Below are positions 1 to 7,446 of a DNA stretch of 45,308 nucleotides, in pieces (the stretch's first letter is position 1; every line of letters starts with the position of its first letter). A program made the position numbers and the translations under genes. The notes under the pieces were generated by a model. It did not search any database. It was not told the DNA's origin and was given only the letters and a program-made list of their open reading frames with translations. Source of the stretch: Myxococcales bacterium (GTDB lineage Bacteria > Myxococcota_A > UBA9042 > UBA3505); assembly GCA_002728755.1 (NCBI GenBank), contig PBVT01000090.1, positions 1-45,308 on the forward strand, in the 5' to 3' direction.

Positions 1-248
1 CAGCGCCCGAGCCGACCCCACCACCCGAGCCAGCACCAGCACCAACACCAGCGCCCGAGCCGACCCCACCACCCGAGCCAGCACCAGCACCAACACCAGC
101 GCCCGAGCCGACCCCACCACCCGAGCCGCCGCCCGCGCCAGAGGACACGGATGACGATTGGGGTGATGACGACGATCTAGATGATGATTGGGGTGATGAC
201 GACGATCTAGATGATGATTGGGACGACGACGAGGACCTGGATGACTAA
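1..248 (+). CDS. C-terminal end of a Pro-rich protein with acidic Trp-containing tail (partial)
   Basis: Only the 3' end of this gene is in the window; codons run from base 3 to the TAA at 246-248. The visible protein is first a Pro/Ala/Glu/Thr-rich stretch built on a 16-residue unit (two full copies and a partial third), then a very acidic tail with three copies of a 10-residue unit of the form W-G-D-D-D-D-L-D-D-D. Pro-rich extended segments are common in periplasm-spanning or surface proteins such as TonB-like ones, and the next genes encode an ExbB/ExbD/TonB-like system, so an envelope role is plausible, but this is inference. No catalytic domain is visible. The next gene starts inside this one, its ATG overlapping the last codons, which suggests translational coupling. 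Confidence 0.75.
   Translation, partial: APEPTPPPEPAPAPTPAPEPTPPPEPAPAPTPAPEPTPPPEPPPAPEDTDDDWGDDDDLDDDWGDDDDLDDDWDDDEDLDD
3..125 (+). repeat. 48-bp coding tandem repeat (Pro-rich)
   Basis: Two perfect 48-bp units (3-50 and 51-98) are followed by the first 27 bases of a third (99-125) before divergence. Each unit encodes 16 residues rich in Pro, Ala, Glu and Thr. The near-identity at DNA level suggests recent expansion by slippage or unequal recombination, so copy number may vary among strains. Confidence 0.9.
159..248 (+). repeat. 30-bp coding repeat of the acidic tail
   Basis: Trp codons at 159, 189 and 219 are spaced exactly 30 bases apart. Units 159-188 and 189-218 encode the same ten residues (W-G then Asp-rich with one Leu). 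The third unit is degenerate (W then Asp/Glu) and ends in the stop codon. Confidence 0.85.
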
Positions 249-531
249 ATCAGAGCGCCCGCTAATGTATATCAAACCCAAATATCTCTTCAGCCTCATA
301 GTATGCATAGGCCTTACCTTCGGAACGACTCTGTCTGTAACGGCCCAGGTCGCACGCTCCGAAGGCCCCAAAAAGGTTGTCTTGCTTGAAGGACTACAGG
401 TGGAAGGAAAGATCGAAAAACCCGAGGTTTTCCTTCTCCTCACCAGGCATCGAATAGAGTTCAAACGACTTGAGCTGAAGAAGTCATTTTTGAAGGAAAT
501 TATGGAATCGGTACGCAGAAATCCGTTCTAA
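241..531 (+). CDS. Small exported protein of the TolQ/ExbD/AgmX cluster
   Basis: This 96-residue protein has a basic N-terminus, a hydrophobic stretch and a probable signal-peptidase site after S-V-T-A near residue 36 counted from the ATG at 241. The mature part is short: a predicted strand region with G-L-Q-V-E-G-K followed by an amphipathic, Lys/Arg-rich helix ending in N-P-F. I start it at ATG 241 because GAGGA lies at 231-235; an internal ATG at 265 with a poorer ribosome site is the alternative. It overlaps the preceding gene. From memory, similar short exported proteins sit next to TolQ/AgmX genes in Myxococcota; I could not verify this. Function unknown, probably an accessory of the energised envelope complex encoded downstream. 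Confidence 0.7.
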   Translation: MTKSERPLMYIKPKYLFSLIVCIGLTFGTTLSVTAQVARSEGPKKVVLLEGLQVEGKIEKPEVFLLLTRHRIEFKRLELKKSFLKEIMESVRRNPF

Positions 532-665
532 ACACCGAATTCGAGTAGAATCCCAGACAAATTATAACGAGCCACAAGAGCACACAACCTATTGTTTTTA
601 TTTCCGTTTCGCCTTTTCCGTGCAGCCAGTTCCAGGATATTTTTTTTCTGGAGCCGCTTACACGC

Positions 666-693
666 TTTACGTTTTAGATTTCCCTGCTATCAT
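666..693 (+). promoter_or_regulatory. Candidate sigma-70 promoter upstream of the tolQ-like gene
   Basis: An extended -10 element, TGCTATCAT (685-693), lies 16 bases downstream of TTTACG (666-671, 4 of 6 matches to TTGACA). Transcription would start near 700 and give a leader of about 80 nt. This is a pattern match only. Confidence 0.35.
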
Positions 694-708
694 GCAGGTC
701 CTTAATGT

Positions 709-731
709 CTCAGCAACGCATGTTGGCTGAG
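709..731 (+). promoter_or_regulatory. Leader hairpin upstream of the tolQ-like gene
   Basis: CTCAGCAAC (709-717) pairs with GTTGGCTGAG (722-731) around a GCAT loop, with one bulged G. It sits within the presumed 5' leader of the gene starting at 779 and is not followed by a T-run, so it is not an obvious terminator. The rest of the 247-base gap 532-778 holds nothing else I recognise. Confidence 0.4.
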
Positions 732-778
732 TACAATTTCGTTTCGTTAATCGTTTCATTCAATCGAGGACAAAGTAG

Positions 779-1441
779 ATGGATTACATTGCCAAAGCGT
801 TCAGCGATGGTGGAGTTTGGATGTATTCAATCCTTGCGGTTTCAATTATCGCCATCGCCATTATGATCGAGCGATTTGTTACGCTCTACTTCCGGTACAA
901 CATCAACGCCCAGGCGTTCATGGCGCAGATCCAGAAATTGGTCTTGGCCGGAAACATCGACCGAGCTATCAAGCTCTGCAACGCTGCACCTTCCGCGGCT
1001 CTAGCACGTGTTATTAAAGCTGGACTTACCCGCGCTAACAACGGTGAACTGGAAATCCAGAATGCTGTTGAAGAAGCCACTCTCGACGTGGTTCCATTGG
1101 TCGAAAAGCGAACCAACTCGCTACTCTCATTGGCGAATGTCGCCACCCTTCTGGGGTTGTTGGGTACAATCGTTGGTATGATCAAGGCCTTCCAGTCGTT
1201 GGCACAAGCGAGTCCGGACGAACGGCAACAACAACTTGGTAAGAACATCGCCCTCGCTATGAACACGACGGCGTTTGGACTGATCGTTGCTATCCCCTGT
1301 CTTCTGGCCCACGTTCTGTTGGCTGGCGTTACCAAGAAGATCATCGAGGAGATCGACCTGTATTCGGTTAAGCTCGAGAATCTCTTGATCGCTCGTCTTC
1401 GCAGTGGTGCTACCGGAGCAGCGGGTGACCGCGATTCCTAA
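779..1441 (+). CDS. MotA/TolQ/ExbB family proton channel protein
   Basis: The 220-residue protein has the TolQ/ExbB layout: TM1 about residues 13-31, a cytoplasmic region (40-115), TM2 about 118-138 with the family signature T-L-L-G-L-L-G-T-I-V-G-M, and TM3 about 164-184 including N-T-T-A-F-G-L. In ExbB/TolQ, pentamers surround an ExbD/TolR dimer and conduct protons to drive TonB/TolA-like proteins; Thr residues line the path, and Thr is present in both TM2 and TM3 here. GAGGA at 766-770 places the start at ATG 779. The two ExbD-like genes and an AgmX-type gene follow on the same strand, so this is the inner-membrane motor of that set. AglR of the Myxococcus gliding motor is the closest analogue in organisation; no orthology is claimed. 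Confidence 0.92.
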   Translation: MDYIAKAFSDGGVWMYSILAVSIIAIAIMIERFVTLYFRYNINAQAFMAQIQKLVLAGNIDRAIKLCNAAPSAALARVIKAGLTRANNGELEIQNAVEEATLDVVPLVEKRTNSLLSLANVATLLGLLGTIVGMIKAFQSLAQASPDERQQQLGKNIALAMNTTAFGLIVAIPCLLAHVLLAGVTKKIIEEIDLYSVKLENLLIARLRSGATGAAGDRDS

Positions 1442-1461
1442 TCCGACCGAATCTTCAATCG

Positions 1462-1486
1462 CTGAAGGAACAAATTGCTCCTTCAG
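1462..1486 (+). promoter_or_regulatory. Intercistronic hairpin 1 (tolQ-exbD gap)
   Basis: CTGAAGGA (1462-1469) and TCCTTCAG (1479-1486) form a perfect 8-bp stem with a 9-nt loop just after the TolQ-like stop codon. It may stabilise or process the mRNA, or reduce downstream transcription. No long T-run follows directly. Confidence 0.55.
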
Positions 1487-1504
1487 TCGGTTGAATTCAT
1501 GGAT

Positions 1505-1523
1505 GCCTATCCATTCGATAGGC
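1505..1523 (+). promoter_or_regulatory. Intercistronic hairpin 2 (tolQ-exbD gap)
   Basis: GCCTATC (1505-1511) and GATAGGC (1517-1523) form a perfect 7-bp stem with a 5-nt loop, followed by GTTCTTT. It could be a weak terminator/attenuator or a processing site setting the TolQ to ExbD ratio. It lies 36 bases before the next start codon. Confidence 0.5.
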
Positions 1524-1559
1524 GTTCTTTAACGGTTCTAACCTGAACGAGAATAGCCC

Positions 1560-2264
1560 ATGGCACGCAAACCATCGGAACGCTCCCACAGTCGAAAAAC
1601 CCAGGGTGGAGATTTGAATCTCGCCCCTATCATGTCGATTCTGGTCATTCTTATTCCGATGCTCATCTTTGTCTTCCAGTTCTACCAGATTGCGGTTCAG
1701 CAGGTAGCTGCGCCAAAAATGGGTATGAACAAGCCTACAGAAACAAAGGAAAAGGATGACAAGCCAAAGCTGAACCTCACTGTCATGATCAGTGGTTCCG
1801 GTTTCAAGGTAAAAGAGCAACAGGCTGCTGGAAATCCAGATGTGGATATCAAGCGACGGGACGTAGAGATCTGTCATCTGGCAGATTCTTCGAAAAATAC
1901 CGTTGAATCCTGTGGTTCGAACAATGGTGACAATCGTCGTACAATAAAACGTGAGTACGACTACGCGCGCCTATATTCTGTGGTATCCCAAAAGAAGGCC
2001 CTCCATGGAGACTCCAAGGATAATGAAACGATTAATATCGCGCCTGATTTTGATGTGCCCTGGAAAGTCGTCGTTCGAACTATCGATGCTGTAAGTGTTA
2101 AGCTGACAACTGGCGATACATGGACAAAAGACTTCAAGAATTTTGACGTGTTCCGGCAGGCAAAGCCCCTTATGGTGAGTCAAAAGGTTCCTACGGATCC
2201 ATCAACCGAAGAGATGCGGCCCGCGTCTCTCTTCCCGCGGATTACCTTTGTCGTCGCACAATAA
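1560..2264 (+). CDS. ExbD/TolR-like protein lacking the transmembrane Asp
   Basis: The 234-residue protein has a short basic cytoplasmic N-terminus, one TM (about residues 24-45) and a periplasmic domain. The stretch D-L-N-L-A-P-I-M-S aligns without gaps to E. coli ExbD D-I-N-V-T-P-F-I-D, so Ser26 occupies the position of the essential proton-carrying Asp25. A Pro (P33) lies inside the TM. The periplasmic part has a charged linker and then ExbD-like strands (L-N-L-T-V-M-I near 70 and a helix-strand pair near 165-185), with two Cys in an inserted loop. The start at ATG 1560 has only a weak purine-rich site. It probably forms a mixed dimer with the next protein inside the TolQ-like pentamer. 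Confidence 0.85.
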   Translation: MARKPSERSHSRKTQGGDLNLAPIMSILVILIPMLIFVFQFYQIAVQQVAAPKMGMNKPTETKEKDDKPKLNLTVMISGSGFKVKEQQAAGNPDVDIKRRDVEICHLADSSKNTVESCGSNNGDNRRTIKREYDYARLYSVVSQKKALHGDSKDNETINIAPDFDVPWKVVVRTIDAVSVKLTTGDTWTKDFKNFDVFRQAKPLMVSQKVPTDPSTEEMRPASLFPRITFVVAQ

Positions 2265-2294
2265 GCATGACGATGTCTGTATAGGAGTTGTCGT

Positions 2295-3143
2295 ATGACT
2301 GAACAGAACACGGGCGATACACAATCAGGAGTTTCCCCGGCCGCAACAGGCTTTGCAAAGCCAAAGACTGCACGCCGTAAACGAGAAACTTCCAGCTCTC
2401 TCAACATCAACTCCCTATTGGACATTCTGACGATTTTGTTGGTGTTCCTTCTCGTATCGATTTCAAGTGATCCCTTGAACGTACAGCAGAACGCCAAATT
2501 ACGACTTCCTAAGATGTCTCATGGCTGTGGTGTTGAATGCCTACAGGAGAAGGGTGTTAAGCCTGGATCCGAGTGTAAAGCTGAAAACCAGGTTGTTGTA
2601 TGCCGTGATGCGTATCGTCCCCCAGAGGACACAGTACCCATTACCATTACAAAGTCTGCGATTCTCCTGGATAATAAGGAAGTCAAGACCAGTAACGGTA
2701 CCATCTTGGAGCTCGTCTGCATGCTTGACGGTAAGCAGTGCCAGGAGAAAGACATCAAGGATAAGTTCACATGTGGTCAATTGGACGAAGAAGCCAATAC
2801 CACAGACCAGAAGCTTCAGGCCGAAGGATGTACCGCAAGTAAAGTCCGACGCCTCTCAAAAATGGAATTCAGCTTCAGCGCTACGGATAAAGGTGGAGAT
2901 AAAGGGAAATTCCTTATCCTACCCCTTCAAAAGGAACTTGAATCCAAGAAGACCGAGATCGAGGAAAGAATCAAGCGAGACGCCCAAGCCAAAGGGGGAA
3001 AGGCTCATAAATGGAAGCCTATGGCAACTATCATCGCAGACGGTGACATTCCATTTCGCCCGATTGCGGAAGTCATTTATACAGCCGGTATGGCAAAACT
3101 CCACGACCTACGGTTCGCGACGATCCAACGGGCTACTCGCTAA
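2295..3143 (+). CDS. ExbD/TolR-like protein retaining the transmembrane Asp, with a long Cys-rich insertion
   Basis: At 282 residues this is about twice the usual ExbD length. A basic, Ser/Thr-rich N-terminus leads to S-L-N-I-N-S-L-L-D, with Asp43 at the ExbD Asp25 position, and one TM (about 41-60). The periplasmic region begins with the usual L-R-L-P-K strand, then carries inserted segments with about nine Cys that could form disulphides, and ends with a recognisable ExbD fold (M-A-T-I-I-A-D-G-D-I-P-F and L-R-F-A-T-I-Q). AGGAG at 2283-2287 supports ATG 2295. Together with the preceding Ser26 protein it would give a heterodimer with a single proton-carrying Asp. Confidence 0.87.
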   Translation: MTEQNTGDTQSGVSPAATGFAKPKTARRKRETSSSLNINSLLDILTILLVFLLVSISSDPLNVQQNAKLRLPKMSHGCGVECLQEKGVKPGSECKAENQVVVCRDAYRPPEDTVPITITKSAILLDNKEVKTSNGTILELVCMLDGKQCQEKDIKDKFTCGQLDEEANTTDQKLQAEGCTASKVRRLSKMEFSFSATDKGGDKGKFLILPLQKELESKKTEIEERIKRDAQAKGGKAHKWKPMATIIADGDIPFRPIAEVIYTAGMAKLHDLRFATIQRATR

Positions 3144-3226
3144 CCTAATTACGGGTTTCTAAAGGTTCTGGCTGAAATTACCGAATTTCCACTTAGCAAC
3201 TGTCCTATAAACCAAGAGCCCTTTTG

Positions 3227-4657
3227 ATGGCGAAGCAGGAACCGCAGAAAATCCTCCGCGTTGGGATTATTCAAGCCGATACGGTTCTCGAAGAGCGCTT
3301 GATACGTCGCCGGCAGACGGTAACGATAGGAACAACGCCCAAATGCACGTTTATCGTGCCGTTGGCTAAGCTGAAACGACCGATTCCGCTGATCCAATAT
3401 TCCAAGGGGATGTATTGGCTCGCCTTCGTCCCGGGGACCCGTGGACGAGTCTCTCTGAAAGGACAGGTCTTAAAGTTATCGGAAGCGGAGAACTTTCCAG
3501 GGGCCGAAAAACGGGGAAACATCACCCTGCTTCCCTTGGACGGGGACAGTCGAGGTAAAGTCCGTTTTCACGATCTGACAGTGCTGTTTCAGTTTGTCAC
3601 TCCACCACCGACATTACCCAAACCACAGCTACCGGCATCCGCCCGAGGCAATTTCTTCCGTCAATTCGATCTGACTCTAGTTACGATCATGTTGATGTCT
3701 TTACTTGCACAGGGTGGCGGTATTGGTGGCGTTGAATACTGGTGGAACAATTATCGCCGCTATGGAGTCGAAGAGTTCCGAGTTACCGGTGATCAATACC
3801 TATACGAACAGCTATCTTTCGAAGCCAAAATCGAAACCGTCGTAAAAAAGAAAGAGAAAGAAGACGAAGAGGAAGAGAAAGACGAGAAAGCCGATGAGTC
3901 GACATCAACCTTTGAAAAAAAGAAGGTTAAACCGAAAACAACAAAACGTCGGCGAACCAAAGTCAGTAAGGCTCCTGCATCTGATAGCAACAAAGGAAGC
4001 CTGAAATCTCGAGAGAAGCGAACGCAAGAAATACGACAGAACACTATTCTAAAAGCATTTGGTACCCGCTGTGATGGTGACGACTGCGACGGTCAGGATC
4101 TGATCCAGGACGGTGTCGATGCCAAGAGACTATCCGATGCGTGGGATTCCAAATCCGGTGTACGTGATGCACAGGCGGGTGAAGGAACCGTGTATGAGGG
4201 CGGTCCGACAGCTGGCGGCCGGCGCGATGTGGCGCGACTTTCGACGTCCGAAGTCTCGGGTGGGCGGTTGTCAGATGAAAAAGTCACCGGTGCAAAGCGA
4301 ACCGGTGGTGAAAGAGAAATTCGTCTTCGAATTCGTGGTGGTCAGCTCGGTGATCGCGGCGGTCTAGGCACTGTAGACCGAGGTGATGTGGCAAGCCGTA
4401 TACGACGACGAAAGAGCGCTATTCGTACATGTTACGAACGTACATTGAAAAAGAATCCTACGGCTGAGGGGAAGATTACCATTCAATTTACGATCGGAAT
4501 GGCAGGCCGAATCACTGACATCAGCGTTGTAACAAATAGCACTAATGACTCCGGTCTCCAGCAATGCATTATGAGCAAGATGAAGACCTGGAAATTCCCT
4601 CGTCCGAAAGGTGGCAGCGTCACCTTCCAATATCCGTTTATTCTACGTAAATCGTAG
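3227..4657 (+). CDS. TonB-like AgmX/GltG-type protein with FHA-like N-terminus
   Basis: The 476-residue protein has four parts. Residues 10-125 resemble an FHA-type beta-sandwich (T-V-T-I-G-T-T-P-K-C at 31-40), assigned weakly. A single TM lies around 148-163. Residues 205-260 are a highly charged Lys/Glu then Lys/Arg linker. Gly-rich sequence precedes the C-terminal AgmX/PglI domain (about 388-474), with C-Y-E-R-T-L-K, G-K-I-T-I-Q-F and a closing W-K-F-P-R-P. That C-terminal domain is TonB-like and contacts outer-envelope partners in family members. The order FHA, TM, charged linker, TonB-like domain matches GltG of the Myxococcus gliding machine as I know it. ATG 3227 is preferred to the overlapping TTG 3224. 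It is the likely energy transducer for the upstream TolQ/ExbD pair. Confidence 0.85.
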   Translation: MAKQEPQKILRVGIIQADTVLEERLIRRRQTVTIGTTPKCTFIVPLAKLKRPIPLIQYSKGMYWLAFVPGTRGRVSLKGQVLKLSEAENFPGAEKRGNITLLPLDGDSRGKVRFHDLTVLFQFVTPPPTLPKPQLPASARGNFFRQFDLTLVTIMLMSLLAQGGGIGGVEYWWNNYRRYGVEEFRVTGDQYLYEQLSFEAKIETVVKKKEKEDEEEEKDEKADESTSTFEKKKVKPKTTKRRRTKVSKAPASDSNKGSLKSREKRTQEIRQNTILKAFGTRCDGDDCDGQDLIQDGVDAKRLSDAWDSKSGVRDAQAGEGTVYEGGPTAGGRRDVARLSTSEVSGGRLSDEKVTGAKRTGGEREIRLRIRGGQLGDRGGLGTVDRGDVASRIRRRKSAIRTCYERTLKKNPTAEGKITIQFTIGMAGRITDISVVTNSTNDSGLQQCIMSKMKTWKFPRPKGGSVTFQYPFILRKS

Positions 4658-4766
4658 TCCATCGGAGGCTCTACCCCTGGCCGTTTCAGGCTAATCGTAT
4701 CCCAAGTTTGACTTTGCCTCTTTGTTCCCACTATTTTTTGTCGTTCAACCTAAGTAATTTGCACCA

Positions 4767-5396
4767 ATGAGATACCGTCGAACAATCCTGTTTTTCGTGG
4801 TTTTGATGTTCATGTCATCGCTCTCAGTATCTTCTGCTGATGACTCACGCATCAAGAGCCTGGCGGAAGTATCAAATGCTAAGCTGGTAAAGAAGATGAA
4901 ACAGCTGGTGGACGAGATGCGTTCCGAGCTGAGCAAAGCATTTGAAACCCTTGAAAAACAGCGAAAGAAAAAGGATCTGATGCGAATGAACGCCATCCAG
5001 TCCGTACTGGTTTCAATGAAAGGGCTGGTTCGTCTTTCAGAACAGACCTTGATGCGAGGAAGTGAAGCCTCGGCTCGAGGAAAACGCGAACAGGTTGAGC
5101 ACGCATATATAACAATTCGTGTCGCACGGGATAAGATGCAGGAACTGATCCTTCAAATGCGCAGCACAAGTGGTGGTAACCAATACACCAACGACGACCT
5201 GGGCGAAAGTGAAGTAGAAATCCTGAATAAACCGATTACAATTATAGGGCCCAAATACGCCTGGGATGGTAGTCCCATCACAGAGGCCTCTGCGACGCCG
5301 GGAGTCGATCCTAGCAACCCGCCAGATGAATCTCCGATCTGGGAGATTACCGATCCCTCCTACAAGAGACCCCAAACCACGAGTCCACTCCTTTAA
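4767..5396 (+). CDS. Exported coiled-coil protein of the AgmX cluster
   Basis: This 209-residue protein has a clear signal peptide (basic start, hydrophobic core, S-V-S-S-A near residue 24). Residues 30-135 are Lys/Glu/Leu-rich and strongly helical with heptad-like spacing. The C-terminal 70 residues are Pro/Gly/Ser-rich and probably disordered. No enzymatic motif is visible. Its position 109 bases after the AgmX-type gene suggests a periplasmic helical accessory of that complex. The gap 4658-4766 shows no convincing terminator, so co-transcription is possible. Function is not known to me. Confidence 0.75.
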   Translation: MRYRRTILFFVVLMFMSSLSVSSADDSRIKSLAEVSNAKLVKKMKQLVDEMRSELSKAFETLEKQRKKKDLMRMNAIQSVLVSMKGLVRLSEQTLMRGSEASARGKREQVEHAYITIRVARDKMQELILQMRSTSGGNQYTNDDLGESEVEILNKPITIIGPKYAWDGSPITEASATPGVDPSNPPDESPIWEITDPSYKRPQTTSPLL

Positions 5397-5418
5397 GGGG
5401 TTCGGCGTCGGCGCGTTG

Positions 5419-6795
5419 ATGTACAACGAAAACCGGAAATACATGTTGCACGGTTGGTCCACTGGCCGAGCACGAGGAGGGAATCGCCCCGCCTTACAGG
5501 GGATTCTCGTGGTGCTTTTTGTTCTCCTCTCTACGATAGGTGGATTCAAAGAAGCGAAAGCTGCGGATACTCTACCGGACCAGGACTTGATTCGGGGCAT
5601 CCGTTCCGAAGATGTAACGCTTTGGCCAGCCCTCTTTCTGGAAGGAACCTATGACTCCAACATCTACCGAAAAGCGCTCGGAGAGGGTCCGCTGGTAGAC
5701 GCATATTATCTGCGTATCCGGCCAGGGCTAGCGATTAAGAATCGTCAGACTGAGAATATGGCTCTACATTTTCGAGCCGTCGGCGACTTTCGCCGGTATT
5801 TTGCAGACCCCGGCACACTAGATGAACAAACACGATTTGGGGGCATGGCAAATCTGACGGCCGACTTCTTCCCCAAAGGTGTATTCAAATTTACCGTCTC
5901 GGATATATTTCGGAGGGAACTGGAATCCACCGATCTTTCCAACCCCAGTGCGCTACTCAGCTTCATACAAAATGAAGCAACCGTACGCATGGCTATCCGT
6001 CCGGGTGGTACCATTGAAAGACGCCCCCTTAGTTTCGTTCTGGGCGGCACGTATCGGGTTACACGACATAGCGAAGGCTATTACTCACGACTGGACACTG
6101 ACGAGCTGGAAACGTTCTTCAAGGCGGTTTGGTTGTTCTACCCCAAGACCGCCCTTGTCGGTGATGTACGGTATGGCCTTCATTCCTTTCCAGACAAATC
6201 CGTCGTATCTTCCGCTCCAGGGCTTACAAACTTCGACTCCACGCCTCTTCGAGCAACTCTAGGGCTCGATGGGTTGATTACCAGCAAATTGGGTTTTGTA
6301 ATAAATGGTGGATACGGAGCTAGCTGGCACGAGTCCGGCGCTTCCTATAGCGGACCCATCTGGGAAGCGAAATTGCTCTTTAGCCCAGCAACCAACCTGG
6401 TCTGGCGACTTGGTAATCGGCATGTGTTTGAACTCAGTTACATTGGTAATTTCTACAATTCCAATGAGAGTTACCTCGAAATGGAAACACGATTTGCCAA
6501 CCGTTTCGATATCATTGCATCGGGCCGCTATACGCGAGTCGCATTTGGCACCTTTAATCCTGGAGCCGCCCAATACATCGTTTCCACAAACGATAGGGTC
6601 GATAATGTGGTCGGAGCCAATATAAAGACATCGTTTCACGTCTACCGGGTGTTGGGGATCACCTTGGGATACGACTTCGAACGAGTTAACTCGAATTACC
6701 AGGTTTTGAACACTGCATGCTCCAATGAAATCTGTACGGACTTTGCAGCCTACATCCGCCACATTGTATATGGCAGCCTCAATCTGCAATACTAG
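5419..6795 (+). CDS. Outer-membrane beta-barrel protein of a polysaccharide export locus
   Basis: The roughly 458-residue protein starts with a long basic N-terminus and a hydrophobic signal segment ending E-A-K-A before A-D-T. The mature part is a series of alternating amphipathic strands rich in Tyr, Phe, Arg and Gly (for example F-L-E-G-T-Y-D-S-N-I-Y and L-G-I-T-L-G-Y-D-F) and ends in an aromatic residue (L-N-L-Q-Y), the usual signature of BamA-inserted barrels. The start is uncertain: ATG 5419 is used, ATG 5443 also fits, and neither has a good ribosome site. The reading frame extends upstream into the preceding gene, but that part shows no barrel or signal features. Its placement 22 bases before a short Wza-like lipoprotein suggests it is the porin through which polymer exits. 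Confidence 0.8.
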   Translation: MYNENRKYMLHGWSTGRARGGNRPALQGILVVLFVLLSTIGGFKEAKAADTLPDQDLIRGIRSEDVTLWPALFLEGTYDSNIYRKALGEGPLVDAYYLRIRPGLAIKNRQTENMALHFRAVGDFRRYFADPGTLDEQTRFGGMANLTADFFPKGVFKFTVSDIFRRELESTDLSNPSALLSFIQNEATVRMAIRPGGTIERRPLSFVLGGTYRVTRHSEGYYSRLDTDELETFFKAVWLFYPKTALVGDVRYGLHSFPDKSVVSSAPGLTNFDSTPLRATLGLDGLITSKLGFVINGGYGASWHESGASYSGPIWEAKLLFSPATNLVWRLGNRHVFELSYIGNFYNSNESYLEMETRFANRFDIIASGRYTRVAFGTFNPGAAQYIVSTNDRVDNVVGANIKTSFHVYRVLGITLGYDFERVNSNYQVLNTACSNEICTDFAAYIRHIVYGSLNLQY

Positions 6796-6817
6796 AGCGA
6801 CGTGTGGGGAATGGTTA

Positions 6818-7429
6818 ATGCGTTTTCAACAAAAAATCGCCCAGATATTAATTTGCATCGGACTGCTCGCCTGCAGTTCCGTTCCTCCGCCTCCACCGGC
6901 TGAGTTGGTCGAATTAAAGACGGAAGAAAAAATCGAAGCTATTTCCCTAAGTCCTGGAGATATCTTTGAAATTCGAGTTTTTCGAGAAAAAGATCTGTCA
7001 GGAACATTCCGGGTTGGGCCCGATGGAAGCATACGCTTCCCGCTCATAGGCCATATGATTGTGACTGGACTTACTCCCGAGAAACTATCCGACCAAATCC
7101 GAACAAAACTGGTTCAGGGTAGCTTTCTAAAAGACCCTCATGTCTCGGTTTTGATCTCGGAATACCGTTCGAAAAAGATTTTTGTAATCGGGAAGGTAGC
7201 AAAACCAGGTACATTCCCCTATGAACAGGGGATGAACATTGTACAGGCTATTACACTCGCAGGGGGGTTTGCTCCACTGGCTTCAGGAAACCAGACCATT
7301 CTGACCCGGCTCCGAGAAGGCAAGGAACAACGCATACGAGTACCTGTTCATCAGATCAGCCGAGGAAAACATCCTAATGTTTTGTTGAAGCCAGGCGATA
7401 TAATTTACGTACCGGAATCAATTCTATGA
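6818..7429 (+). CDS. Short polysaccharide export (OPX, Wza-like) lipoprotein
   Basis: The 203-residue lipoprotein has lipobox L-L-A-C (Cys19), a Pro-rich linker, a Poly_export domain (about 45-120, with L-S-P-G-D-I-F-E-I-R-V and G-P-D-G-S-I-R-F-P), and one SLBB domain (about 125-175, F-V-I-G-K-V-A-K-P-G-T-F-P-Y), ending with K-P-G-D-I-I-Y-V-P. E. coli Wza is about 380 residues with more SLBB-type domains and a C-terminal amphipathic helix that forms the outer-membrane pore. Both are absent, so this is a minimal OPX protein that probably needs a separate barrel, which the preceding gene can supply. GGGGA at 6806-6810 supports ATG 6818. An upstream extension of the frame overlaps the barrel gene and is rejected. 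Confidence 0.9.
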   Translation: MRFQQKIAQILICIGLLACSSVPPPPPAELVELKTEEKIEAISLSPGDIFEIRVFREKDLSGTFRVGPDGSIRFPLIGHMIVTGLTPEKLSDQIRTKLVQGSFLKDPHVSVLISEYRSKKIFVIGKVAKPGTFPYEQGMNIVQAITLAGGFAPLASGNQTILTRLREGKEQRIRVPVHQISRGKHPNVLLKPGDIIYVPESIL

Positions 7430-7446
7430 GCTTGTTGGGGTAAACC

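Noticed and set aside
3..125. CRISPR-like or intergenic tandem repeat
   Set aside because: The units are contiguous, in frame, without spacers, and code for a Pro-rich protein segment.
2521..3162. 213-codon open frame overlapping the second ExbD gene on the same strand
   Set aside because: It is Arg/Ser-rich with no recognisable domain and lies fully under a well-supported ExbD gene with a good ribosome site.
6259..6789. 176-codon minus-strand frame antisense to the outer-membrane barrel gene
   Set aside because: No motif, no ribosome site, and the plus-strand barrel has a signal peptide and C-terminal aromatic residue.
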